Made by a program: the position numbers and the translations under genes. Positions 1 to 9,001 of a stretch of 64,000 nt of DNA are shown piece by piece. Under the pieces are notes generated by a model. The model was given only the letters and a program-made list of their open reading frames with translations, searched no databases and was not told the DNA's origin. The stretch's first letter is position 1. Every line of letters begins with the position of its first letter. Source of the DNA: Jannaschia sp. Os4 (GTDB taxonomy: Bacteria > Pseudomonadota > Alphaproteobacteria > Rhodobacterales > Rhodobacteraceae); assembly GCF_016820245.1 (NCBI RefSeq), contig NZ_JAFCAR010000006.1, forward strand, positions 53,847 through 117,846, read 5' to 3'.

Positions 1-532
1 AGACGAGGCCCGCATAGGCCAGCAGCACCACCAGCGACGTCCAGTGCCACACGTCCATCGCGATGATCGTTACCCACGCGTCGATGGGGTCCTGCGTGTA
101 GTCGAACTGCCAGCCGACCACCTCGTTCAGGAAATAGCCCAGCAGGCCGATGTCCGGCAGCGCCATGATGTTCCACATGGAGCCGACCACGTTCCACGGG
201 ATCAGCATCGGCAGCGCCATCAGCACGAGGCAGACGGGCACCCAGACGCCCTTCTTTGGCATGCACAGCGCGATGGCCACGCCGAGGGGCACCTCGATCA
301 GAAGGATGATCGACGTGAACAGCACCTGCCGCCCGAGGGCCGCGTGGAACCGCTCGGAGGTGAGGATCTGCTCGAACCACTGCAAGCCCGACCAGAAGAA
401 GGTGTTGTTCCCGAACGTCTCCTGCACCGAGTAGTTGACCACGGTCATCATCGGCACGAGCGCGTTGAAGGCGACCAAGAGGACGACCGGCAGGACCAGC
501 AGCCACGCCTTCTGGTTCCACGTCTTGTTCAT
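1..532 (-). CDS. glpP: Glycerol ABC transporter permease GlpP, 5' part only
   Basis: This is the start of a CUT1-type inner-membrane permease that runs off the left edge of the window. The readable 177 residues begin MNKTWNQKAWLLVLPVVLL and contain hydrophobic helices (about residues 9-30, 70-95, 100-125 and beyond 155), as in MalF/UgpA-like permeases. The ATG overlaps the TGA of the upstream ATPase gene by four bases (ATGA), so translation is probably coupled. The EAA loop that contacts the ATPases lies outside the window. Assignment to glycerol rests on the two distinctive upstream ATPases; the permease alone would only be called sugar-type. Confidence 0.85.
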   Translation of the reverse strand, partial: MNKTWNQKAWLLVLPVVLLVAFNALVPMMTVVNYSVQETFGNNTFFWSGLQWFEQILTSERFHAALGRQVLFTSIILLIEVPLGVAIALCMPKKGVWVPVCLVLMALPMLIPWNVVGSMWNIMALPDIGLLGYFLNEVVGWQFDYTQDPIDAWVTIIAMDVWHWTSLVVLLAYAGLV

Positions 533-1620
533 GCGCCCCCTCCCGAGACGAGCCAGCCATCCGCGTAGGCGCGGGTGCGGTCGGGGCGGAAGGACAGGCC
601 CACCGCCTCGCCGGGGCTCGGCAGCCCGCCGGCCCCCGCGTTGGTGATGGCGGAGACCTTGGCGCCGCCCGCGTCGGTCTCGACGACGGTGTGGCGCCCC
701 ACGTCGGCCACCTTGGTGATCGTCGCGGGGATGCCGGTGCCCGGCGCGCCGAGCGTCACGAACTCGGGCCGCACCCCGATCTCCAGCCGTCCCGCGGCGT
801 CGGCCGCGATCGCGCCGTCGAGCGCGACGTCGTGCCCGTGGAACCGCGCGCCCGCCCCGCCCCGCTCCGCGGGCAGGACGTTCATGCCGGGCGAGCCGAT
901 GAAATGGCCGACGAAGGTGTGGGTCGGCCGCTCGAACAGCTCGACCGGCGTGCCGATCTGCACGACCTCGCCCTCCTGCATCACCACCACGCGGTCCGCG
1001 AAGGTCAGCGCCTCGGTCTGGTCGTGGGTGACGTAGATCATCGTCGCGCGCACCCGCTGGTGCAGCTCCTTCAGCTTGGAGCGCAGCGCGAACTTCAGGT
1101 GCGGATCGATGACGGTCAGCGGCTCGTCGAACATCACCACGTTGACGTCGTCGCGCACGAGGCCGCGGCCCATCGAGATCTTCTGCTTGTCGTCCGGCGC
1201 GAGGCCGGAGGCGCGCCGGTCGAGCATGCCGTCCACCTCCAGCATCGCGGCGATGGCGGCCACCTGCCGGTCGATGGTGGCTTGGTCGACGCCCCGGTTC
1301 ACCAGCGGGAAGGCGAGGTTCTCGCGCACGGTCATGGTGTCGTAGATGACGGGGAACTGGAACACCTGCGCGATGTTGCGCCGCGCGGGGGGGAGGCCGG
1401 TGACGTCCTCGCCGTCGAAGAGGATGCGGCCCTCCGAGGGGCGCAGCAGCCCCGACACGATGTTCAGCAGCGTGGACTTGCCGCAGCCGGAGGGGCCGAG
1501 CAGCGCGTAGGCGCCCCCGTCCTGCCAATCGACGTCGAGCCCCTTGAGCGCGTAGTCCGCCGGGCCCGAGGGCGCGGGCAGGTAGCTGTGCGCCAGCCCG
1601 TCGAGCGTGATGCGCGCCAT
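529..1620 (-). CDS. glpT: Glycerol ABC transporter ATPase GlpT (degenerate signature motif)
   Basis: Cytoplasmic ATPase subunit of the glycerol importer, 363 residues, starting MARITLDGLAHSY. Walker A is GPSGCGKST (near residue 40), the Q-loop region reads AQVFQFPVIYDTMTV, and a MalK-like regulatory C-terminal domain follows the H-loop YVTHDQTEA. The usual LSGGQ signature is replaced by LAPDDKQKISMGRGLVR, and the Walker B/D-loop reads MFDEPLTVIDPHLKF rather than DEPLSNLD. From memory these substitutions are typical of rhizobial GlpT, which pairs with GlpS so that the two composite ATP sites differ. It lies two bases after glpS and overlaps glpP by four bases. An unspecialised CUT1 ATPase is unlikely given these motifs. 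Confidence 0.88.
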   Translation of the reverse strand: MARITLDGLAHSYLPAPSGPADYALKGLDVDWQDGGAYALLGPSGCGKSTLLNIVSGLLRPSEGRILFDGEDVTGLPPARRNIAQVFQFPVIYDTMTVRENLAFPLVNRGVDQATIDRQVAAIAAMLEVDGMLDRRASGLAPDDKQKISMGRGLVRDDVNVVMFDEPLTVIDPHLKFALRSKLKELHQRVRATMIYVTHDQTEALTFADRVVVMQEGEVVQIGTPVELFERPTHTFVGHFIGSPGMNVLPAERGGAGARFHGHDVALDGAIAADAAGRLEIGVRPEFVTLGAPGTGIPATITKVADVGRHTVVETDAGGAKVSAITNAGAGGLPSPGEAVGLSFRPDRTRAYADGWLVSGGGA

Positions 1621-1622
1621 CG

Positions 1623-2675
1623 TCAGCGGCCCTCCTGCACGGGCGCCCCGTCGGGGCCGAACCAGAACCCGTCGGCGGGGTCCATGTGGAAGGTGTGCGG
1701 CTCGCCCACCCGGTAGGGGTGGACGCCGTGCGCGAGCGACACCCACGGGCGGCCGTCGAGGTCGAAGTGGGCCGACGATTCCGAGCCGGAAAGTTCCGTG
1801 ACCGCGACCGTGCCCTCCAAGGCGACGCCGTTCGCCATCGGCTGGGGCAGGACGTGGTGGGGGCGGATCGCGAAGGTGTAGTCGCCGTCCGCCCGCGCCG
1901 CCGCCCACGTGGCCGATCCCATCCGCGCGGTGCCGCCCGAGACGGTCACGGGGGCCGCGTTGATGGGGGGGTCCGAGAAGGTGCGCGCCGCCGCCAGCGA
2001 GGCGGGGGCGCGGTAGATGTCCGCCGTCGGGCCGAACTGGCGGACGTGCCCGTCCTCCATCAGCGCGGTCTCGCCGCCGAGCAGGAGCGCCTCCTCCGGC
2101 TCCGACGTCGCATAGACGACCACCGCGCCGCGTCCGGCGAAGAGGTCGGGCAACTGCTCGCGCAACTCCTCGCGCAGCTTGTAGTCGAGGTTGGCCAGCG
2201 GCTCGTCGAGGAAGACGGCGCGGCTGTCCTTGGCGATGGCGCGGGCGAGCGCAGTCCGCTGCTGCTGCCCGCCCGACAGCTCGTGCGGGCGGCGGTCCAG
2301 CATGGGCCGCAGCTTCAGCACGTCGGCGGCGGCCTCGACGCGGCCTTGGATCTCGGACTTCGGAACGCCCGCCACGCGCAGCGGCGAGGCGATGTTCTCG
2401 AAGACCGTCATGTGGGGGTAGTTGACGAAGAACTGGTGCACGAGGCTGATGCGCCGCTTCTGCGGGTTGCGCCGGGTCACGTCCTCCCCGTCGAGGATCA
2501 CCTTGCCGGACGCGATCGGGTCGAGCCCCGCCATCATCTTGATCAGCGACGTCTTGCCCGCGCCGGTGGGGCCCAGCAGGACGTTGAAGCGCCCCGGATG
2601 CAGCTCCAGGGTGGTGGGCTTGATGTGGGTCCGGCCCTCCACGACCTTCGTGATGGCCTCCAGCCGCAGCGTCAT
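1623..2675 (-). CDS. glpS: Glycerol ABC transporter ATPase GlpS
   Basis: First of two different ATPases of the glycerol importer, 350 residues. It carries Walker A GPTGAGKTS, an unusual Q-loop VHQFFVNYPHMTV, a canonical signature LSGGQQQRTALARA, Walker B AVFLDEPLANLD, and YATSEPEEALLLGG where most family members have a YVTHDQxEA switch, so the H-loop histidine is replaced. That switch region is the hallmark I recall from GlpS. A MalK-type C-terminal domain follows. With GlpT it would form an asymmetric ATPase dimer that drives import by the GlpP/GlpQ channel. It is separated from the binding-protein gene by about 106 bases that contain a strong hairpin. Confidence 0.88.
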   Translation of the reverse strand: MTLRLEAITKVVEGRTHIKPTTLELHPGRFNVLLGPTGAGKTSLIKMMAGLDPIASGKVILDGEDVTRRNPQKRRISLVHQFFVNYPHMTVFENIASPLRVAGVPKSEIQGRVEAAADVLKLRPMLDRRPHELSGGQQQRTALARAIAKDSRAVFLDEPLANLDYKLREELREQLPDLFAGRGAVVVYATSEPEEALLLGGETALMEDGHVRQFGPTADIYRAPASLAAARTFSDPPINAAPVTVSGGTARMGSATWAAARADGDYTFAIRPHHVLPQPMANGVALEGTVAVTELSGSESSAHFDLDGRPWVSLAHGVHPYRVGEPHTFHMDPADGFWFGPDGAPVQEGR

Positions 2676-2746
2676 GTCGTGCCCTTCGTTGGCCGGGCCG
2701 GGCCCGGATCGCGGGAGGTCCCGCGCGGTCGTCTGGGAAGAGGGGT

Positions 2747-2773
2747 GCGGCGGCCCCGTGGGGGGGCCGCCGC
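2747..2773. other. GC hairpin between glpV and glpS
   Basis: An 11-bp perfect stem (GCGGCGGCCCC with its complement) closes a 5-base loop, starting nine bases after the glpV stop on the minus strand. No T-run follows, so it is probably an mRNA-stabilising or attenuating hairpin rather than a full terminator. It would allow more binding protein than ATPase to be made. Confidence 0.6.
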
Positions 2774-2781
2774 TCGGGGCC

Positions 2782-4521
<1,740 letters not shown>

Positions 4522-4589
4522 CGCTGATCCTCCCTGTTTCATCCGGACCTGCCGGATGCCCGCGAGGCGACCATGCCGTTCACGCATCT

Positions 4590-4632
4590 GTCAACTATGA
4601 AATTAGTATCTACGAAGGAATTCGCAGTTGAC
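4590..4632. promoter_or_regulatory. AT-rich divergent regulatory region with inverted repeats
   Basis: Between glpV and the BlaI-type gene lies an AT-rich island unusual for this DNA. It contains ACTA-N6-TAGT (4594-4607) nested inside GTCAAC (4590-4595) and GTTGAC (4627-4632). These could be operators for the BlaI-like repressor or for a glycerol regulator, and the TTGAC at 4628 could serve as part of a -35. No binding partner is proven by the sequence. Confidence 0.35.
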
Positions 4633-4699
4633 CCTCGGTCGGCCTTGCCCGAATCCCGGAGGCGGGCCAGCGTGCGCCCGTGGACGAGGGACCCGTGCG

Positions 4700-5104
4700 A
4701 TGGCGCGACGGCGCAGCGAACTCCTGACCGGCGTCGAGCTGGAACTGATGAAGGCGCTCTGGTCCTTAGGCCGGGGCACCGTGCGGCAGGTGATGGCCGC
4801 GCTCGCGCCCGCCGCCGACGGGGCAGGGGGGCGGGCCTATACCTCCGTCGCCACGACGCTGCGGATCCTCGACGACAAGGGCTACCTCACCTCGGAGCCG
4901 CAGGGCCGCGCGCTGATCTACGCGCCCACGCTCACGCGGCGCGACTACGAGGCGCGCTCGCTGCGCAGCCTCGCGCGCTCGCTCTTCGGCGGCGAGCCCT
5001 CGGCCCTCGTCGCGCGGCTGGTCGACGACGAGGCGCTGGACGAGGCGGAGATCGCTGCGATCCGGGACGTGATCGACGCGCGGATGGGGCGCGGCGATGG
5101 CTGA
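4700..5104 (+). CDS. BlaI/MecI/CopY-family transcriptional repressor
   Basis: Winged-helix repressor of 134 residues (family size about 120-150). The start at 4700 gives MARRRSELLTGVELELMKALW, where family alignment begins; the 24 residues encoded upstream are low-complexity. The recognition helix region reads AYTSVATTLRILDDKGYL, the typical BlaI core, and the C-terminal helical part is the dimerisation domain where family members are cleaved. It overlaps the downstream BlaR1-like peptidase gene by eight bases, the standard repressor-sensor pairing. In classic systems the pair controls beta-lactamase or copper genes; none is adjacent here, so the target is unknown. The AT-rich repeats upstream are a candidate self-operator. 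Confidence 0.88.
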   Translation: MARRRSELLTGVELELMKALWSLGRGTVRQVMAALAPAADGAGGRAYTSVATTLRILDDKGYLTSEPQGRALIYAPTLTRRDYEARSLRSLARSLFGGEPSALVARLVDDEALDEAEIAAIRDVIDARMGRGDG

Positions 5105-6197
5105 GACGCTGGTGGAATGGACGATCGCCGCGAACGCCGCCGTCCTGCTGGCGGCCGCGGCCCTCGCGATCGCCGACCGCCTCGCCGTCGCCTCGGGCCG
5201 CCGCCGCGACTGGACCCTGCGCAGCTGGCTCACCTCCGCCGCGTGGGCCTTGGCCCTCGCGCTGACGCTGATCTGGATCGCGCCGCTGCCGCGCGGCGGG
5301 GTCAACGGGACCGACCTGCTGGTCGGGCAGTACCTGCGCGGCAACCTCGTGGTCTCCGCCTCCGACCTCTCCGCGCTGCTGGCGTGGCGGGGGGCGCTGG
5401 CCCGCGAGCTCGCCGCGCTGGAGCAGCCGCTCCACGCCGCGCTGGCCGCGGTGATCGTGGGCGCCGCGATCCTGCGCGCGGGCGCGGTGGCGCTCGCGGC
5501 GTGGCGGCTGCGCACGCTCTTGGCGGGCGCCCGCGTGCTGCGACGGATCGGACGGGTCCGCATCCTCGCCACCGGCGCCTGCGCGGTGCCCTTCGCCGCC
5601 GCCGGGCCGCGCGCCCGCCATGCGGTGCTGCCCGAGGATCTGCTCCGCCGCCCCGGGGAGGCGCGGCTCGCCCTGACCCACGAACTGCAGCACCTCCGCA
5701 ACCGCGACCCCCAGCGCGAGGTGCTGGTGGCGCTGCTCTCGCCGCTCTTCGCCGCGAACCCCGCCTTCTGGTGGCTGGTCCGCCACGCCCGCCGCCTGCG
5801 AGAGCACGGATGCGACGCCGCCTGCCTCGCCCGCGCGGACGTGGACGCGCGGGCCTACGCCATCAGCCTGCTCTCCGCCTCCCGGCGGGCGGCGGGGGCG
5901 GCGGCGCCCAAGGTGCTGACCGCGCCTCTGTTCCGGCGCGCCGCGCCGGGGGCGCCGGGCTTCCTGCGGTCCCATCTCGGACGCCGGGTCGATGCGATCA
6001 CGCGTCCGCCTCTCGCGCGCCCGTTGGGCGGCGCCGGCCGGATCGCGGCCTTCGCGCTGCTCTGCGCATCCGTCCTCCTCGCGGGGTGGATGCTGCGTCC
6101 GCCGGGGGACTGGAGCCACGAGCGGCTGATGCTGTCCTCCGTCACCAACCTCGAGCGCATGGCCGGCGGCGGCCTTGGCCAGCGACCGCTGCGCTGA
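5097..6197 (+). CDS. BlaR1-like M56 membrane metallopeptidase without penicillin-sensor domain
   Basis: Membrane zinc protease of 366 residues. Hydrophobic segments lie near residues 12-25, 45-62 and 115-140, followed by the M56 zinc motif HELQH (195-199), the downstream REHGCDAAC that supplies the third ligand (Glu), and a last membrane segment (AFALLCASVLLAGWML). Staphylococcal BlaR1/MecR1 are about 585 residues because of an extracellular penicillin-binding domain; here only about 45 residues follow the last helix. It therefore probably senses something other than a covalently bound beta-lactam, or signals through a partner. Its likely substrate is the overlapping BlaI-type repressor. Confidence 0.87.
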   Translation: MAETLVEWTIAANAAVLLAAAALAIADRLAVASGRRRDWTLRSWLTSAAWALALALTLIWIAPLPRGGVNGTDLLVGQYLRGNLVVSASDLSALLAWRGALARELAALEQPLHAALAAVIVGAAILRAGAVALAAWRLRTLLAGARVLRRIGRVRILATGACAVPFAAAGPRARHAVLPEDLLRRPGEARLALTHELQHLRNRDPQREVLVALLSPLFAANPAFWWLVRHARRLREHGCDAACLARADVDARAYAISLLSASRRAAGAAAPKVLTAPLFRRAAPGAPGFLRSHLGRRVDAITRPPLARPLGGAGRIAAFALLCASVLLAGWMLRPPGDWSHERLMLSSVTNLERMAGGGLGQRPLR

Positions 6198-6590
6198 GTC
6201 GACGGTCCGACCGCATCTCGATGACATAACCGCGCTTATTCGAGTGTCGCGCGGTCGTGACCGGGATGTCCCTGTCCGGCGTGGCCCCCGTGGCTCGGCG
6301 ACCCTGTGGAGATGATGCCGCCATCGGACGTGGCGGAGCTGATACGAGCCGCCGGGCGCCCGTCCGTCAGGCACACCGCACGAAGCTCGGCCTCGGTCTC
6401 CTCGCCGATGGGGCCGGTCGCCTCGCCGTCGGGACGGCCCGCGACCGTCTCGGTCCGGTCGGCGGCCACGTCGAGTTCGGAGGCATCGCCCGAAGGTGAC
6501 GTCGTCGCCGAACCCCGCCCGGCGCATGGCTGGATTCCCGGCGAGGCGGCATGCGCGAGGCAGCGGAACGTGCTCCGCAACCGGGCCGGC
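6198..6590. other. Intergenic region with no supported gene
   Basis: About 390 bases separate the converging peptidase and GntR-family genes. Short open frames occur on both strands (the longest on the minus strand would encode about 114 residues from 6580), but none has a convincing ribosome site or family motif. No strong terminator hairpin with a T-run was seen. It may hold a decayed gene. Confidence 0.4.
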
Positions 6591-7247
6591 CTACTCGGCC
6601 GCCGTGGCGCGCGTGGACATCAGGCGGCGGAACTTCTCGCCCTGCACCGCCACGTGGTCGCGGGTGGCCGTCGCCGCGCACGCCGCGTCGCCCGCCTCGA
6701 GCGCGGCGATGATCTCGCGGTGCTCGGCCAAGGACTGCGCCATCCGGCCCCGGAGCCGGAGCTGGAGGCGGCGATACGGCTTGAGCCGGCGGTGGAGACG
6801 CTGTGCCTCGCCCTCGAGGAAGCGGTTGCCCGACTCCGCGTAGAGCCGGAGGTGGAAGCCCTCGTTCGCCCGGTAGTAGCCGTCCGCGTCGCCCGCCTCG
6901 ACGGCGGCGGCGCAGGCGGCGTTGGCCGCCGCCAGCCCGGCGAGCGCGTCGTCCTCGATCCGGGCGGCGGCGAGACGGGCGCAGACGGCCTCGATCTCGG
7001 CCATCACCTCGAACATCTCCAGTAGCTCGACCGGGCCGGGCTGCCGGACGAAGGCCCCGCGCCGCGGGCGCAGGTCGACGAGGCCGGTCAGGGACAGCCG
7101 CTGGATCGCCTCGCGCACCGGCGTGCGCGACACGCCGAAGCGTTCGGCCAGCGTCGCCTCGTCGAGGCGATCCCCGTCCGCGAAGGCGTCCGAGAGGATC
7201 AGCTCCTCGATCTCGTCGGCGATGGTCTCGGCGCGTCGCTGCTCCAT
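6591..7247 (-). CDS. GntR-family (FCD) transcriptional regulator, MatR-like
   Basis: DNA-binding regulator of 218 residues. The N-terminal winged helix includes ATLAERFGVSRTPVREAIQR (about residues 30-50), a strong FadR/GntR match. The C-terminal all-helical FCD domain has spaced histidines (GFHLRLY, EHREIIAAL, RDHVAVQ) that usually bind a metal and small-molecule effector. It is divergent from the malonate TRAP/decarboxylase/synthetase operon, the position of MatR in rhizobial mat loci. An inverted repeat containing TTGTATGCAA sits between them. It probably represses the operon and itself until malonate or malonyl-CoA is present. The effector is inferred from context only. Confidence 0.87.
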   Translation of the reverse strand: MEQRRAETIADEIEELILSDAFADGDRLDEATLAERFGVSRTPVREAIQRLSLTGLVDLRPRRGAFVRQPGPVELLEMFEVMAEIEAVCARLAAARIEDDALAGLAAANAACAAAVEAGDADGYYRANEGFHLRLYAESGNRFLEGEAQRLHRRLKPYRRLQLRLRGRMAQSLAEHREIIAALEAGDAACAATATRDHVAVQGEKFRRLMSTRATAAE

Positions 7248-7276
7248 GCCGGGACTCTAGCGGACGAAGCTGCGTG

Positions 7277-7302
7277 TGCAATAGCATGCAGATTGTATGC
7301 AA
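7277..7302. promoter_or_regulatory. MatR-type operator candidate
   Basis: Two adjacent dyads, TGCAATAGCATGCA (7277-7290) and TTGTATGCAA (7293-7302), lie just upstream of the TTGACA -35 box for the malonate operon. From memory rhizobial MatR binds a TTGTATACA-type palindrome, so this is the natural site for the divergent GntR regulator. Confidence 0.6.
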
Positions 7303-7307
7303 GAACG

Positions 7308-7337
7308 TTGACAGAGCATCCGGCGATCGCGCAGTTT
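7308..7337 (+). promoter_or_regulatory. Candidate promoter of the malonate operon
   Basis: A perfect -35 TTGACA (7308-7313) is followed after 18 bases by CAGTTT (7332-7337), a weak -10. It abuts the operator repeats, so regulator binding would occlude it. Confidence 0.5.
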
Positions 7338-7380
7338 GGCCGCCAGGACCGGGAGGAAACGGGTCCATGGGAGGAATGAC

Positions 7381-8355
7381 ATGACGATGAAGACGACGCT
7401 TTCCGCGCTCGCGGTGGCCGCGCTCGCGCTGCCCGCCGGCGCCGCCGAGTTCCGGCTGTCGCACCAGTGGTCGACCTCGGACGTGCGCCATCAGGTCGCG
7501 CAGATGATCGCCGACGAGGTGGCCGACGACGGGATCGACATCACGATCTTCCCCTCCGCGTCCCTGTTCAAGGCGCGCGAGCAGTATCAGCCGCTGACCC
7601 GCGGCCAGCTCGACATGACGGTTCTGCCGCTCTCCTACGCCGGGGGCCGCCAGCCCGCCTTCAACCTGACGCTGATGCCGGGGCTCGTGAAGAACCACGA
7701 CCACGCCGCGCGGCTCAACGACTCGGAGTTCATGGGCCGGATCGAGGAGAAGCTGGCCGAGGACGACGTGGTGGTCCTCGTGCACGGCTACCTCGCGGGG
7801 GGCTTCGCGGGGAAGGACGGCTGCATCACCTCCCCCGACGACATGGAGGGGCTGCAGACCCGCGCGGCCGGCAAGGCGTTCGAGCAGATGCTCGCGGGCG
7901 CGGGCGCGTCGATCGCGTCCATGGCCTCGTCCGAGATCTACAACGCGATGCAGACGGGCGTGCTGGACGCGGCGAACACCTCGTCCTCGTCCTTCGTCTC
8001 CTACCGCATCTACGAGCAGGTGGCGTGCTACACCCCCGCCGGCGACTACGCGCTGTGGTTCATGTATCAGCCCCTCCTGATGAACAAAACGGCCTTCGAC
8101 TCGCTGACCGAGGAGCAGCAGGCCGCGCTGATGGAGGCCGCCGCCAAGGCCGAGGCGTTCTACCTCGAGGAGGCGAAGAAGCAGGACGCCGAGTCCGCGC
8201 AGGTCTTCGCCGACAACGGGGTCGAGATCGCCGAGATGTCCGCCGAGGAGTTCGAGGCGTGGCGCACGCTCGCGCAGGAGACGTCCTACAAGGCCTTCGT
8301 CGAGGAGACGCCCGACGGGCAGGAGCTGCTCGACCTCGCGTTGTCGGTCGAGTGA
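7381..8355 (+). CDS. dctP: TRAP transporter periplasmic binding protein DctP (malonate candidate)
   Basis: Secreted binding protein of 324 residues. The ATG at 7381 follows GGGAGGAATGAC and starts a signal peptide (MTMKTTLSALAVAALALPAG, cleavage near AGA). The body shows the DctP-family pattern: an N-terminal lobe beginning FRLSHQWSTSDVRHQ, the TRAP segment GLQTRAAGKAFEQML, and DAANTSSSSFVSYRIYEQ, including the arginine region that binds the substrate carboxylate. It is followed by the small and large membrane subunits and by malonyl-CoA enzymes, so malonate is the likely ligand. Rhizobial mat loci use the MatC carrier instead; a TRAP system replaces it here. Confidence 0.88.
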   Translation: MTMKTTLSALAVAALALPAGAAEFRLSHQWSTSDVRHQVAQMIADEVADDGIDITIFPSASLFKAREQYQPLTRGQLDMTVLPLSYAGGRQPAFNLTLMPGLVKNHDHAARLNDSEFMGRIEEKLAEDDVVVLVHGYLAGGFAGKDGCITSPDDMEGLQTRAAGKAFEQMLAGAGASIASMASSEIYNAMQTGVLDAANTSSSSFVSYRIYEQVACYTPAGDYALWFMYQPLLMNKTAFDSLTEEQQAALMEAAAKAEAFYLEEAKKQDAESAQVFADNGVEIAEMSAEEFEAWRTLAQETSYKAFVEETPDGQELLDLALSVE

Positions 8356-8362
8356 CGTGACC

Positions 8363-8386
8363 GGGGCGGGCCGCGCGGCCCGCCCC
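8363..8386. other. Perfect 24-bp palindrome between dctP and dctQ
   Basis: GGGGCGGGCCGC is followed directly by its reverse complement, giving a very stable RNA hairpin eight bases after the dctP stop. No T-run follows. It probably stabilises the dctP transcript end or attenuates transcription into the membrane subunits. Confidence 0.65.
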
Positions 8387-8410
8387 TCCCAACCTTCGGA
8401 GGGCCGCCCG

Positions 8411-9001
8411 ATGGCGACCGCATCCTCGGCCCACGCCGCGCGCGACGGGGGCAACCCGTTCCTGCGCGCGGTGGGCTGGATCAGCACGGTGGCGGGCTGG
8501 GCCTCTGCGGCGATGATCGTCGCCGCCGTGGCCATCACCTGCCAGATGATCTTCGTGCGCTTCGTGCTGAACCAGTCGACGGTCTGGCAGACCGAGAGCG
8601 TGATCTACCTGATGATCGCGGCCACGCTGGTCGGGCTTCCTTACGTCCAGCGCCTGCGCGGTCACGTGAACGTCGACCTGATCCCGCTCGCCCTCAAGGG
8701 CGGGGCGCGGCGGGCGATGTTCTACGTGACGATGGGCCTGTCGATCCTGATCGTCGCCATCATGCTCTTCTACGCGTGGGAGTTCTGGCACATGGCCTTC
8801 TCGCGCGGGTGGAAGTCGGACACCGTCTGGGGCGTCCGCCTCTGGATCCCGTACCTGTCGCTGATCGTGGGCCTCGGGCTGCTGCTGCTGCAACTCGTCG
8901 CCGACACGCTGGCGGTGATGCTGGGGCACGACGCACCCTACGGCCTCGACGAGCCGCTCGACGCGGCCCCGGTCGCCCGCGACGTCATGGAGGGCCGCTG
9001 A
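8411..9001 (+). CDS. dctQ: TRAP transporter small permease subunit DctQ
   Basis: Small membrane subunit of 196 residues with four predicted helices (WISTVAGWASAAMIVAAVAI; a second near VIYLMIAATLVGLPY; a third AMFYVTMGLSILIVAIMLF; a fourth YLSLIVGLGLLLLQLV). The family-typical WQTE and RGHVNVDLIP motifs follow helices one and two. The start at 8411 has GGAGGG upstream. Its TGA shares the A of the dctM ATG. Together with DctM it forms the sodium-coupled transport domain. Confidence 0.9.
   Translation: MATASSAHAARDGGNPFLRAVGWISTVAGWASAAMIVAAVAITCQMIFVRFVLNQSTVWQTESVIYLMIAATLVGLPYVQRLRGHVNVDLIPLALKGGARRAMFYVTMGLSILIVAIMLFYAWEFWHMAFSRGWKSDTVWGVRLWIPYLSLIVGLGLLLLQLVADTLAVMLGHDAPYGLDEPLDAAPVARDVMEGR

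Noticed and set aside
6236..6580. Small gene on the minus strand in the 390-base gap
   Set aside because: It has no ribosome site or family motif, and its composition fits chance open frames in GC-rich DNA.
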